A stretch of DNA of 64,000 nucleotides from Streptomyces sp. NBC_01707 (GTDB taxonomy: Bacteria > Actinomycetota > Actinomycetes > Streptomycetales > Streptomycetaceae). A model generated the notes under the pieces. The model was not told where the DNA came from and made no database searches. It was given only the letters and a program-made list of their open reading frames with translations. The stretch is taken from the NCBI RefSeq assembly GCF_041438805.1, contig NZ_CP109191.1, positions 186,001 through 250,000 of the forward strand, written 5' to 3'. This document shows positions 37,838-50,100 of this stretch, piece after piece (the stretch's first letter is position 1; each line of letters starts with the position of its first letter). Position numbers and translations under genes: made by a program.

Positions 37838-38224
37838 CCACCATGTGGTCCCGCAGCGACCAGCCGCACCAAATCCTGCGGGACACGTGGCCTTCGAATC
37901 TCCGACTGCGGGGTGGAATATCGTCCCGGTGAACCTTCCCGGTCACAGCACTAGGCGAGGAAGAGGTGCTCGCATAGGAAACCTGAGGGTCTGCGGATCC
38001 GATCGAGTCAGGAGTGAGCAGCCTGACGACCACGACATCGCTTGCGGGATACATCCGGTATCCCCGCTTCATTACCCAGGAGCGTTGATGACCTGCAACT
38101 TGGTGAGCGGAGTGGCTTAGGAGCTTCAACTGTCCATGCGATCAGAATCGACATCGACCACAGAGGTCGGAACCACCGCATGCACGGACTCAACCTGATT
38201 AGCGCGAGAAGGAGTTCGATCATC
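37838..38224. other. Gap without a recognisable gene
   Basis: About 390 bases between the IS630 remnant and the small peptide frame. No motif, repeat or RNA gene is seen. It probably contains the promoter for 38225-38915. Confidence 0.4.
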
Positions 38225-38362
38225 GTGACTGCGCTCCTGCCTTACGCGCCAGGGGAGCACGGCAACGCGCAGACTACCCACAACGACTCCGACAGCGGCT
38301 GGGGAGGCTGTGCGCCAGGTCCGGGATGCGCCCGTCCGGCGAAGGTGACGAGTCCGGCATGA
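38225..38362 (+). CDS. Possible small peptide, 45 residues, Gly/Cys/Pro-rich end
   Basis: A short frame starting at GTG 38225, ten bases after AAGGAG, ending at TGA 38362. The C-terminal half reads SDSGWGGCAPGPGCARPAKV, with two cysteines in a Gly/Pro-rich setting. The next gene begins 34 bases downstream, so the two may form an operon. The layout (leader-like N-terminus, compact Cys-containing end, adjacent cupin-like gene) would suit a peptide precursor, but I know no family with this sequence. The frame is also open far upstream. Confidence 0.3.
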   Translation: MTALLPYAPGEHGNAQTTHNDSDSGWGGCAPGPGCARPAKVTSPA

Positions 38363-38396
38363 GGGAGGGCTACCGACAGGGAGGGGAACGGACGGA

Positions 38397-38915
38397 ATGC
38401 CACTGCCTGACGGTCAGCTCGACCCATTCCTCTCGGACGTGGAGTTGTCCTTGTCAACTTATGGCCGGGACCAGCTTGTCGTGATTTGGCCGCGCGGCGC
38501 TGATCGGCTTGCCCGAAGCGTTGCAGACTCCCTCGCCGCTGATAGCGGTGGCGGCCACCCGGCTGGTGTCGTGGCCGCACGGCTGGCGGACCGTCTTGGC
38601 GATCGCCTTGGAGAGCCGGTCACTGCTGCCTGGCGCACATGCCTCGGGCAGTTGTCGAGCAACCGCCACGAAGCTATATACCGCACTGAGTGGAACACGC
38701 TTCTACTTCCTGTGCGGGGCGCTTTACGCTTGTCTGTCAGCCCTTTCGATGCCGACAGGCACTGGCCAGCGCTCTTCGCACGCGAGCGCACGAGTCCGTT
38801 AAACCTGCGCCTGCGCATGGGAGAAGCTGTCTACGTGCCCCGCGGCTTCATATGTGAATTGTCTGAGACCGCTGCGTCAACCATGCTCCTCGAGCTGGCC
38901 CTGAACACGAAGTAG
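38397..38915 (+). CDS. Cupin-like (JmjC-type fold) protein, 172 residues
   Basis: ATG 38397 follows GGGAGGGG by about 12 bases. The C-terminal half has the pattern of a cupin-4/JmjC barrel: WNTLLLPVRGALRLSVSPFD, then LRMGEAVYVPRGFICELSET, which matches P-G-D-x-L-Y-x-P-R-G-x-x-H. The final histidine is replaced by cysteine and the H-x-D pair is not evident. It may therefore bind rather than oxidise a substrate. The N-terminal half is helical. It could work on the small peptide encoded just upstream, but this is speculation. Confidence 0.5.
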   Translation: MPLPDGQLDPFLSDVELSLSTYGRDQLVVIWPRGADRLARSVADSLAADSGGGHPAGVVAARLADRLGDRLGEPVTAAWRTCLGQLSSNRHEAIYRTEWNTLLLPVRGALRLSVSPFDADRHWPALFARERTSPLNLRLRMGEAVYVPRGFICELSETAASTMLLELALNTK

Positions 38916-39277
38916 GCAACCAGCCGGACCGGCAGTAGCCGATTCCGTTGCTGCACCCGGCCCGTCTCCACCAACTCCTCGTCCACGAATGACTGAGGAA
39001 GTGCCGACGTCAGCACCCCGACCGAGACTCGGTCGGACAATCGCTCACCAGATGACTTCAGGTGACCAGTTCTCGGCATATCACCAACAGCGATCGAACC
39101 ATCCCGAAGATGTCGGTGTCGAGGGGATCAGGCGATGTAATGGCCCTCTGCAATAGGCGTTCCAGGTGTTAACAGCAGAGCGGGAGATCCCTCGCATGTA
39201 TTACGTTGACCACGAAGAAAGTGTCACGAGGAAGCGTGCGCCCATAAATTCCAGTAACTCCATGAGAGGTGCTAGGT
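38916..39277. other. Gap without a recognisable gene
   Basis: About 360 bases with no recognisable gene or repeat. The right part becomes AT-rich towards the gene at 39278. Confidence 0.35.
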
Positions 39278-39571
39278 GTGATAAATGCACTCAATATGCA
39301 TACGGATAACGAAATCGCGATACTATATCGCGGTGCCGCAATATTGAACGAAATGCGTCTCGCGGGGGCAGAATGCATTGTAGATTCACACAACTTTCTT
39401 CCACGGGAAGGCTGGTTGGATGAATTGATGTCTCTGCCGATCGTCACCTCGAATGGTGGAGCATGTAATGAATATTGGCAGAGCGTGACAGGGGAGTCAA
39501 TATTTAGCGAGCATCGGAAAATTGTTAGACTTTGTGACGCTTTAGAGGGTTTACTCATTTGCTTAAATTGA
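39278..39571 (+). CDS. Hypothetical protein, 97 residues, AT-rich
   Basis: GTG start at 39278 with AGAGG six bases upstream. The protein looks natural (NEIAILYRGAAILNEMRLAG, LPREGWLDELMSLPIVTSN) but no family is recognised. It has three TTA codons in its last 12 codons and GC far below the surrounding genes, so it is probably foreign DNA and, if expressed, bldA-dependent. Confidence 0.5.
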   Translation: MINALNMHTDNEIAILYRGAAILNEMRLAGAECIVDSHNFLPREGWLDELMSLPIVTSNGGACNEYWQSVTGESIFSEHRKIVRLCDALEGLLICLN

Positions 39572-39728
39572 CACATACGGCATGAAAAGAGTGTGGCGGT
39601 CTGGTTCGCGGGGGGAGGTGATGGCGCTCGTATGCCTTTACTGGCGGGTAAGTTCAATTCTGAGCCGCCTTTGGCTTTCTTGGCTCTGTCTGCATGGCGT
39701 GAAGGGGACGAGGGCCCTTCACGCATCA

Positions 39729-40060
39729 ATGGACCACGAGGTCTACCGGATCGAGGCTGCCGGGTTCTCACGCGACGAGTCGCTTCGCAAGTTCGACTTC
39801 GAGGCCAACCCGAACATCGAACCCGCGACGATCCACGCCCTCGCCACCTGCGAGTGGATCAAAACGAGCCTGCCGGTCCGCCTGATCGGCGACTCCGGCA
39901 CCGGCAAATCGCAGCTGCTGATCGCCCTCGGGATCGAGGCCGCGATGGCCGGGTTCCGGGTCAAGTGCGTGCTCGACACCAAGCTCGTCAACGAGTTCGT
40001 CGAAGTCCATCGCCCGCTACGGTCGCGTCGATCTGCTTTGCAACCCTTCTTCAGGAACCC
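39729..40060 (+). pseudogene. istB: IS21 helper ATPase IstB remnant
   Basis: FDFEANPNIEPATIHALATC, then PVRLIGDSGTGKSQLLIALG (Walker A G-x-x-G-x-G-K-S) and IEAAMAGFRVKCVLDTKLVN match the first half of IstB. About 12 codons later the frame breaks, and IARYGRVDLLC appears in another frame before homology ends near 40045. The DNA-binding N-terminus, the rest of the ATPase domain and the istA partner are missing. Confidence 0.8.
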
Positions 40061-40554
40061 CGTCTCGTCCATGAGCCGCACCCCGTCGCCGCCAAGGTGC
40101 TCCAGGACGTAGGAGCGGACCTCGTCACGCTCCTCGTCGGCGTTTCGGCCGCTGGGTCACGGCCAGTTGGGCTGTGCTGATGTGGTCGGCAGCGGTGTTG
40201 CTGCCTGCGTTTAGGGGGAGGTCCGCCTGAAATGCGGTCGGCCAATATCAATGGTTTGAGGGTGGCTGTGAGGGCGCAACTGAGCCCGATTGGTCGACTT
40301 GTCACGAATTACCCCGAAATTCTCCTTCGCGGCGATATGTCGCTTTAGTGCGTAATCCTCCGTTTCTAGGTGAACGTAACTGCCTCTCTTTCCTGTGGGG
40401 CAGGTTGGTGAGCGGGTTCGTGACTAGGGGGACCGAGTTCCGGCCTTCACAGTGAAAGTGCGGTGTCGAACGGGCCCCTGGACACAGTCACTTGTGGTAC
40501 CGCGACACCAAGGCATTTCAGGGATATGACCACAGCCGGGAAGGGAAACGCCGG
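40061..40554. promoter_or_regulatory. Upstream region of the NRPS operon
   Basis: About 490 bases between the IstB remnant and the first gene of the NRPS operon. It has a marked GC drop at about 40290-40400 before the very GC-rich operon begins. No gene fits well; a scrap resembling a Clp N-domain (HPVAAKVLQDVGADL) occurs near 40080. The operon promoter should lie here, but I cannot assign -35/-10 boxes or operators. Confidence 0.45.
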
Positions 40555-40815
40555 ATGAGTGTGGAAGTTGGCTCCAAGGAAGTGCGGGACATCGCACAGC
40601 GCATCGCCGAGATCTTCGGGGAGGTGCTGGGCGCGGAAGCGACGCCCGCCACGGGCAGCGCGTTCCTGGAGAGCGGTGGCGACTCGCTCACCGCCGCCCG
40701 CGCCGTGTCCCAGATCAGCGCCACCTTCGGCGTCCGGGTCACAGTGCGCGACCTGTTCCGGGCCGGCACCGCGGACGGCCTCGCCGCCGTCACGACGGCC
40801 CGGCTCAACAGCTGA
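40555..40815 (+). CDS. Free-standing peptidyl carrier protein (T domain)
   Basis: An 86-residue acyl/peptidyl carrier protein. Helix 1 ([17 protein letters not shown]) is followed by the phosphopantetheine site [15 protein letters not shown], with the serine to be modified in G-G-D-S. The last helix region is [18 protein letters not shown]. The start at ATG 40555 follows GGGAAGGGA; the open frame further upstream lacks protein character. As the first gene of the operon, and with a free adenylation domain at 53130 that lacks its own carrier, it is the obvious partner for that enzyme. It would hand its residue to a C domain in trans. Confidence 0.92.
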   Translation: MSVEVGSKEVRDIAQRIAEIFGEVLGAEATPATGSAFLESGGDSLTAARAVSQISATFGVRVTVRDLFRAGTADGLAAVTTARLNS

Positions 40816-40876
40816 CATTCCCGCAGTTCGGGCGGTGGCCGCCCGGTTTCGTGACGACTTTGGAAGAGGTGAGGGC

Positions 40877-41062
40877 ATGGCGTCGGAGGCGTTCCGCGTG
40901 GTGGTCAACGGTGAGGAGCAGTACTCGATCTGGCCGGCTGGCCGGGAGCTGCCCGAGGGCTGGTTCGACGAGGGCATGTCCGGCTCGAAGGATGAGTGCC
41001 TGGCGCACGTCGAGCAGGTCTGGACGGACATGCGCCCGTTGAGCCTCCGTCAGGCGCGGTGA
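40877..41062 (+). CDS. MbtH-like protein
   Basis: A 61-residue MbtH-family chaperone of adenylation domains. All hallmark features are visible: [20 protein letters not shown] and [19 protein letters not shown] (family pattern N-x-E-x-Q-Y-S-x-W ... P-x-G-W ... W-T-D-M-R-P). ATG 40877 follows AGAGGTGAGG. Such proteins bind the large subdomain of A domains and are needed for their solubility or activity. It lies between the carrier protein and the giant NRPS, 61 and 53 bases away. Confidence 0.96.
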   Translation: MASEAFRVVVNGEEQYSIWPAGRELPEGWFDEGMSGSKDECLAHVEQVWTDMRPLSLRQAR

Positions 41063-41115
41063 GACGACCGGCATGAGCACGCAGAGCAAAGCAGCCGTTG
41101 AACTGGGAGGACGTT

Positions 41116-44100
41116 GTGACTGGTGAGGAGCTGGGGGAGGGCCGGGTGCTGACAGCGAACCGGCGCGCCCTGCTGAGCCAGCGGTTGCGCGGGCGTACCG
41201 GGGCCAGCAAGGAACGGCCGGGGCCCCTGGGAGACATTCCGCGACGGTCGGCCGGGGAGGCCGCGCCGCTGGCCCCAGTCCAGCACAACTTGTGGGTAGC
41301 GGACCGCCTGCTGTCGGACAACTCCACGTTCAGCGTGCACCGTGTTCTGCGCCTGATCGGCACGCTCGACCGTGCCGCCGTACGGCGCGCTCTCGACGCG
41401 CTCGTCGAGCGCCACGAGTCGCTGCGGCTGATGTTCCGCGACGGTCAGCCGCCAACGCAGACTGCACTGCCCCCGGCCCCGGCAGCGCTGCGTGAGGTCG
41501 ACCTGACCGGGCTCCCGCCGGCCGCACGGGCCAACGCAGCCATGCGCCTGGCTGAAGACGAGATCGGCGCGCCGTTTGACCTGGAGCGGGGACCGGTATT
41601 CCGGGCTGTGCTCGTCGCCTGCGACGAGGACACACACATGCTGGTCCTCAACCTGCACCACTGCGTCGCAGACGAGTGGTCCTGCGGATTGCTCGGGCGC
41701 GAGTTCGGCGCCTTGTACGCCGCCTGCGCCGAGGGCGCCGAGAACCCGCTGACAGTCCTGCCGGAGCTCCCGGCGTCGTACACGGACTACGCGGCCTGGC
41801 AGGCGGATCGCCTCTCTGGCGACCTGCTCGCCACGCAGCGGGCCTACTGGCGCGAGGCACTCGACGGCGTACCCCCGGTCTTGGAACTGCCAACGGACCG
41901 CGTCCGGCCGGCAACGCCGACCTTCTGGGGCCATGGCGCCCGCCGACTGCTGTCCGCCGAGGCGAGCACCGCCCTGCGAGCCTACGCCCGCGACCAGCAC
42001 GTCACTTTGTACACAGCCGTCCTCGCTGCGTATGCCGCGTTCCTGCATCGCTGGACCGGCGGACAGGAGCGCTTTTCAGTCCTGACTCCCGTGTCGGGGC
42101 GCGTCAGCGCCGCCACAGAACCGCTCATCGGCATGTTTGCCAACACGCTGCCCGTGCCCATGGACACCACCGACGCCCCCGACTTCGCGACGCTGACAGA
42201 CCGAGTCCACTCTGCCGTCATGGGCGCGCTGGAGCACCAGGACGTCACCTTCGAGCAACTGGTCGCCGACGCCGGTCTGCCCCGGGACGGCTCCCGCAAC
42301 CCCCTGGCGCAGGTCATGTTCCAGTGCATCGAGGCCCGCGAGCACGTCTGGGAGCTGCCCGGCCTCGTCGTTGAGCGCCCGCCCGTGCGCGCGGCGTCGG
42401 CGAAGGTCGACCTGTCCCTGATCGCCGTAAACCTGGAAGAGGGTGTCCGGCTCGACCTCGTCGGCGAGACCTCGCTCTTCGAACCCGCCACGGTGGAGCG
42501 CATGCTCGACTCGCTAGTCGAGGTGCTCACGCGTGCCGTCACCGCCCCAGACGTCGCCGTCGATTCCCTGGATCTGCTGGCAGCCGTCGACCGCGACCTG
42601 CTGGCCAAAGCGTGGAACCCTGCCGCGAATGCCCCGCCGGATGGCACCGTGTTGGACCTGTTTGGTGCCGCCGTGGCGGCCACCCCCGATGCGCCCGCCG
42701 TCGTCTTCGGCGAAGTCACCCTGACCTATCGCGAACTAGACGCGGCCTCTGACTGGGCCGCACGCACGCTGACGCTTGCTGGCGTTGCGCCCGGCGCCCT
42801 CGTCGGCGTCCACCTCCCGCGCAGCGAACGCCTAGTCGTCGCGCTGCTCGGCCTGTGGAAAGCCGGCTGCGCCTATCTGCCGCTGCCCCTAGACCATCCG
42901 GCTGACCGGCTGGAAGCGATGCTCGAGGACGCCGGGGCCGCCCTGGTCCTCGCCGAGCGCGGTCGGTCCGCCCCCGGCTCGGGACTGCCGGTCCTGCACC
43001 TCGAAGACGGATTTGCCGAGTCTGGCGACCCCCGCGCTCTCACGGCCGCCCGCGCCGACATCCCCCCGGTCAGCCTCGCGTACGTGTTGTATACCTCCGG
43101 CTCCACTGGCCGCCCCAAGGGCGTCGCCGTGCAGCACTCAGGGGTGCTCAACTTCCTATCCGGTCTGGGGGACCGCCTCGGCTCCGGGCCCGACGATGTG
43201 TGGCTGGGCCTGACCGACCTGTCTTTCGACATCTCGGTGGCTGAGATGTTCCTGCCGCTGATCACTGGCGGTCGCGTGGTCCTGACTCCCGAGGGCACGG
43301 CACGCGACGCCACCGCCGCGGCGGAGATCGTCCGCACCAACGGTGTCACCCACGTTCAGGCCACCCCGTCCGGTTGGCGCATTCTTCTGACGGCCGCCGC
43401 CAGGCTGCCCCGGCTCGCCCTGGCCATGACTGGCGGGGAGACTCTGCCCCCCTCGCTCGCCGCCGACTTGCGACAGACCGCCCGACGCGTACTGAACTGC
43501 TATGGGCCCACGGAGACGACTGTCTGGGCAACTTACGACGACGTCACCGACTCCGATGCCGAGATCACTGTCGGCACTCCGACCGCCCACGTCCGCGCCT
43601 ATGTGCTGGACGCGTCGATGCGGATCGTGCCACCCGGTGTCCCTGGCGAGCTGTACATCGGCGGCGCCGGCGTCGGGCACGGATATCATGCCCGGCCCGC
43701 CCTCACGGCTGGCACCTACCTGCCGGACCCGTTCGGCCCGCCTGGCGCGCGCCTTTACCGCACTGGCGATAAGACCGCCCGCCGGCCTGACGGCCGCATC
43801 CGGTTCCTGGGACGCAACGACCATCAGGTCAAGATCCGCGGCCACCGCATCGAACTCGGCGAGATAGAAGCCCGTCTGAGCGAGCATCCCGACGTCTCCG
43901 ACGCCGTTGTCGTGGTCCAGCAGACGCCTTCCGGTGCCAGCCTGGTTGGCTACCACGTCGGTGCCGCCGACGAAGGCGACCTGCGCCGCCACCTCGTCGC
44001 TACCCTCCCGGCAGCCATGGTGCCTGCCACATTCGTCCCTCTGGAGAGCATGCCGCTGTCCTCCAACGGAAAGGCCGACCGCAAGCGTCTGCCCGCACCG

Positions 44101-47100
44101 CGGGCCATCGCGGACGACGACGCGCAGGAACCTCCCGCGGATGGGCCGCAGCGCGTGCTCGCCGGGCTCTGGCGCGACCTGCTCGGCGTTGAGAAGGTCG
44201 GCCCCCGCGACAACTTCTTCGCTCTCGGCGGCGACTCGGTCAGCGCCGTCTTCCTGGTGTCCAGGGCCCGTGAGGCTGGCTTCACCCTCACTGCCCGACA
44301 AGTGTTCGCCCACCAGACGCTTGCCGAACTGGCTGCCGTCGCCGTCGTGCCCGACACCGCGTCGCAGTGCCCCGCCCCCGTGCCGGAGGACTATCCGCTC
44401 GCGGGCCTAGACCGCGCAAGCCTCGACCGCGTCCTTGACGGCACTGATCCCAACGGCGTCCAAGACATCTACCCCTGCACGCCGCTCCAGGCCGGCATGC
44501 TTTTCGAGGCCGTCCACGACCCCGGTGGTGACGCCTACTTCATCCAGTATCGCTGGGAGATAGAGGGCGACCTCGCCCCGGACACCGTCGCTACTGCCTG
44601 GCAGCATGTGGTCGACCGGCACGATGCCCTGCGCTGTTCCTTCCGCTGGGAGGGACTGCCCCGTCCGCTCCAGGTGGTGCATCGGGGCGTCCCCGTCGAC
44701 CTCACCGTGCTCGACTGGCGGGACACCCCCGCCGCCGACCTCGAGGCCCGGCTGGAGCGCACACTCGCCGAGGAGCGCCACCGCGGCTTCGACCTGTTTC
44801 GCAGCCCGCCGCACCGCCTTCACTTGATCCGCACTGGCCCTGCCACCCACCACCTGGTCTGGCACAGTCACCATGTCCTCGCCGACGGCTGGAGCGTCGG
44901 ACCCATCGTCAACGAGGTCTTCGCCACCCTCACTGCCCTGCGCCGGGACGGACATCCGCCGCGCAACCTGCCCGCCCCCGTCTCCCACCGTACCTACGTG
45001 GAGTGGCTGGAAAACCAGGACCCCCGCGCCGCCGAGCGCCACTGGCGCGAGACACTTGCCGGACTGACCGAGCCCACCCCCGTCCCCGTGGTACGCCCCG
45101 CGGACGCAGACCGGCCCCCCGGCCGCGCCCGCACTGTCGAACTCTGCCTGCAACCAGAGCTGGTCGAGGAACTCTCCCGACTGGCACGTGCCCGCAGCAG
45201 CACGCTCGGCACCCTACTGCAGGGCGCCTGGGCGGTCCTCCTGGGACGGTGGAGCCGACGCAACGACGTCCTGTTCGGACTCACAGTCTCCGGACGTTCG
45301 GTCGACCTCCCGCACATTGAACGCACCGTCGGCCTGCTCTCCAACACCCTTCCAGTCCGGGTCTGCTGGAGTGAGGACGACCGCTTCGGCCCCTGGCTCG
45401 CCCGGCTCGGCGCAGAACTCGGCGCGCTGCGCGACGTCGAGCACTGCGCCCTGGTCGACATCCAAGGATGGTCCGACGTACCTGGCGATCGTAGGCTCTT
45501 CGACAGCATCTTGGTCGTGCAGAACCTCGCCGCCACCGAGCGCGCCGACCTCGACGGGCTGCGGGTGCGGATGGGCCCGGTGCACCAGAGCAGCGGCTAC
45601 CCGCTGATGCTGAACATCCGGCTCACCGCCGGCGGGGCGAACGCCGAGCTCATCCACGACGACGCGCGCGTGGACATGGCCGACGCCGAACGCATGCTGG
45701 CGTCCTTCGGCCAGCTTCTCGCCTCAGCCGCGGAGACCCCGGACTCTCGCATCACCGACCTCGCGATCCTTCCGGACAGCGACCATGACCTCGTCGTCCG
45801 CCGTTGGAATGACACCGCCCGTGCCTACCCCGCCGCTACGACCGTTCCGAGCATGTTCGCCGACCAGCTCGCCCGCACCCCGTGTCAGCCGGCCGTCACC
45901 AGCGGAACCGACACCTGGTCGTACGCCGAACTCGACTCCCGTGCCGAAGCGCTGGCGCAGCAACTGAGCGCCGCGGGCGTCCGGCCGGGTGACCGCGTGG
46001 CGCTGCGGATGGATCGCTCGGCGGCCCTGTTCGCCGCCGTCCTCGCCGTGTGGCGGGTCCGTGGGACATACGTGCCCGTCGACCCGGAGTACCCCGAGGA
46101 GCGGGTGGCCCACGTCCTCACCGACGCGGGCGTGCGCGTTCTGCTTACCGATAGCGACGCAACCGTCCCGTCCGGAATAACAGCGGTCGATGTACGCGCC
46201 GCAGTACCTGCGGAGCACGCTAGCGCCTCTCGCGAGGCGTGGCTGCCCCACCCGGACGACCTCGCGTATGTGCTGTACACCTCGGGCTCCACCGGCAGGC
46301 CCAAGGGAGTCGAGATCACCCACCGCTCGCTCGCCCTGCTAGTTGCCGCCATGACGGACGTACTTGCACCAGCCTCCCCACAGGTGTGGCTGGGGTTGAC
46401 CGCACTGTCCTTCGACATCTCCACCGTCGAGATGTTCGTCCCGCTGACCACTGGCGGCCGAGTCGTTGTGGTGCCCGAGGAGGCCCGCTGGGACGCTGCC
46501 GCCCAGCGTGCCTTGATCCGCGCTCATGGCGTTACCCACCTCCAGGCCACCCCATCCGGCTGGCGGCTGCTGCTCGCCGCCGGATTCGGCCTGGGTGACG
46601 GCGTCTGTACGGGCGTCGTCGGCGGCGAGGCCCTGCCAGGCGCGCTTGCCACCGACCTCACTGCCCGGCTACCGCGCCTGGTCAACGTCTACGGCCCCAC
46701 CGAGGCCACCGTCTGGGCCACCTACGACGAGGTCGACGGCGACGATGTCACCATCGGCCGCCCCTTGCCCAACGTCACCGCCCATGTGCTGGACGCGTCC
46801 ATGCGGCCGGTGCCGGCCGGCGTTCCCGGCGAGCTCTACCTTGGCGGAGCCGGCGTCGGACGCGGTTACCGCGCCCGCCCCGCCCTGACAGCCCGTGCCT
46901 TCGTGCCCGACCCGTTCGGCCCGCCCGGCGCACGCCTGTACCGCACCGGCGACCTCGCCGCCTACCGCGACGACGGCCGGATCCGGTTCCTGGGACGCAC
47001 CGACCATCAGGTCAAAATCCGTGGCCACCGCATCGAGCTCGGCGAGATAGAAGAGGTGCTCGCCCGTCACCCCCGAGTGGCTTCTGCCGCCGTGACGGTG

Positions 47101-50100
47101 TGCCGGGACTCGAACGGCGAGGAGTTCCTCGCTGGCTACGTGGTGGGCGCCTCCCCCGACCCGGCGGAGGTGCGCGCTTACCTGCGCACCGAACTGCCCC
47201 GGTCTATGGTGCCCGCTCGGCTGACCGTCCTGGAGCGGATGCCCCTCAACCCGGCTGGCAAGGTCGACCGCCCCGCCCTGCCTGCCCCCGACTCCGCCTT
47301 GACCGACACACCCCAGGTCGCCCCGCGGACACCCATCGAGCAGACTCTGGCCACGATCTGGTCAGAGATTCTCGGAGCCGCCGAGGTCGGCGTCCACGAC
47401 GACTTCTTCGCCCTCGGCGGCAACTCGATGAAGGCGGTCCTGGTCGCCGCCCGCGCCCGGGAGGCTGGGCTGTCCGTCACTACCCGCCGGATTTTCGCCC
47501 ACCCGACAGTCGAGGCCCTGGCCGCAGCCGCGGCCGACCTTGACTCCGCCCCGGCGCCCACCCGTGAAGCCGAGCCCTTCGCGCTCTGTGGACTAGAACC
47601 TGAGACCCTCGACACGCTCCTTGTCTCCGTCGGCCGCGAAGAAGCCGAGGACGTACTGCCGATGTCCCCGCTCCAGACCGGGCTGTTGCTGCACACGCTT
47701 GCGGAGACCGGCGACTACGTCCGCGCCTTCGCCGTGGACATCGACGGCGCCTTCGATCCGGCCGACTTCGAGGAGGCGTGGGCCCGCCTCGTTGACCGGT
47801 ACGCCATCCTGCGGTCCACCTTCCGCTGGGTCGGCCTCCCGCATCCCGTGCAAGTCGTCCACCGCGCCGCGCCGCCCCGCTTCGAACAGACCGATCTGAC
47901 CGGTCTCCCCCCACAGGAGCGGCAACGGCTGCTGGACGAACTGACCACGGAACACGGGCGGACCGTCTTTGACCTCGCCGCCGCGCCGCCCGCTCGCTTC
48001 TTGCTGATCCGCGTCGCCGACGACCACCACCGCTTCGTGTGGACCACCCACCACATCGTGTTCGACGGCTGGAGCCTGCACACCTTGTTCACGGAGGCGT
48101 TCGAGACCTACCGCGTCCTACGTGACACCGGCCGACTCCCCGACACACCGGCACCGCCGCCGTACCGGGAGTACCTGCACTGGCTCACGGAACGCAATGC
48201 CGCGGACACGCGGGATACCGGTACCGGCCACTGGCACACGGCCCTGGCCGGCTTTACCCGGCCCACCCCGCTGCCTGGTGCCCGCACCACTGGCCACGCC
48301 GGTGGGCTATGGAGCGCCCGACGCACCCTCGCCCCCACCCTGCTCGCCGACATCGAGGCCACCGCCCGCAGACGCCACGTCACCGTCGGCACCCTGGTGC
48401 ACACCGCCTGGGCCTTGCTGCTCGCCCGCACGAGCGGGGAGGGGGACGTCGTCTTTGGCACCACCGTCTCCGGCCGCTTCGGAGACGTACCCGGCGTCGA
48501 ACGCATGGTGGGCCTGCTGATGAACACCCTGCCCCTGCGGGTCGCCGTCGATTCCGGCCTGCGGCCGGGCGACTTGCTCGCCGACATCCATGCCCGCCTT
48601 ACTGAGGTCGCCGCACGCGCCCACGTCGCGCTCACCGACATCCGCCGCGCCGCTGACGTACCTGCCGGACGCGAACTGTTCGAAAGCCTCGTGGTGTTCA
48701 CCGACACCGGCGGTGCCACCCTCCCGCCAGGTGTGCGCTCTGTGGCGGAGGTTGAGGCCCGCCCCACTGGCTACCCGCTCGTGCTGGAGGCCGCGCACGG
48801 CGACACGCTCACCCTGGAGGTCGGCTGCGCACGCACACACTACGACCAGGCCACCGCTGAACGCCTGCTCAGCCAGACCGAGGCCCTGCTGGCTGGTTTG
48901 TGCGGCACCGCGCACGCCACCGTGGCCGACGTGCCGATGCTGTCCGCCGACGAGCGCTGGCAGAACCTGCACGGCTGGAACGACACCGGCACGCCATTCC
49001 CTGACGACCGCACCCTGCACTCCCTCGTCCAGGACCAGGCCACCGCCACCCCGGACCTGGTCGCCGTCCGCACCGCGACCGAGACCCTCACCTACGCCGA
49101 ACTCAACACCCGGGCCAATCAGGTCGCCCATCGGCTGCGGCGCACCGGCATCGGCGCGGGAGCCCTGGTGGCGCTGTGCACCGAACGCTCTCTTGCTCAC
49201 GTCGTCGGACTGCTCGGCATCCTCAAGGCGGGCGCCGCCTACGTCCCCGTCGACCCCGAGCACCCCACCTCGCGGCAGGAGTACCTCCTGGATGACGCCG
49301 ATGCCAAGGCCGTGCTCACTCAGATCCACCTCGCGGGCTCCTTCCCCGGGGACGACGCCACCGCCGTTCCGGTCCTTGCCGTCGACGACCCCGCCGTGTG
49401 GGCCGACGAGCCGGAGCACGACCCCGACCCCCTGGCCCGCCCCGCCGACCTGTGCTCGCTCTATTACACCTCCGGCTCCACCGGCGCCCCCAAGGGAGTC
49501 GCCTCCCACCACGCCGGTTGGGTCAACAGGATGGCGTGGATGCAACGCCGCCACGGCCTGCGACCCGGCGACGCCGTGCTCCACAAGACGACGCTCACCT
49601 TCGACGACGCGGCCGTGGAGATTCTTTGGCCGCTTCTGTACGGCGGCCAGGTCGTCCTGCTGCCCCCCGGTGCGCACCGCGACGCACACGCCATCGCCGA
49701 CGCTGTCGCCGCACAGGCCGTTGTCCACGTGCAGTTCGTGCCGAGCGTCCTGGAAGTCTTCCTGGACGTGCTGACCCCGGCGTCGGCCGCCCGGATGACC
49801 GCCCTGCGTTCAGTCCTCACCAGCGGCGAGGCCCTGCGGCCGGGCCTGGTACGGCGGTTCCGAGAGCTGTTCGGGGACCGTGTGAGCCTGGACAACACCT
49901 GGGGCGCGACCGAGGTGTCCATCGACTCCACCTGCCGGGTGTGCACCGCCGAGGACGCCGCCGCCGACAACGGAGCGGTCGCCCTCGGACTGCCCATAGA
50001 CAACAACACCGTCCACGTTCTTGACCAGAGCCTGGCCCCGCTGCCCATGGGCGTCACCGGCGAACTCTTCATCGGCGGCCCCGCACTGGCTCGGGGCTAC

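Noticed and set aside
40060..40190. Clp N-domain-like reading (VAAKVLQDVGADL)
   Set aside because: Only about 15 residues of loose similarity with no flanking domain; could be chance.
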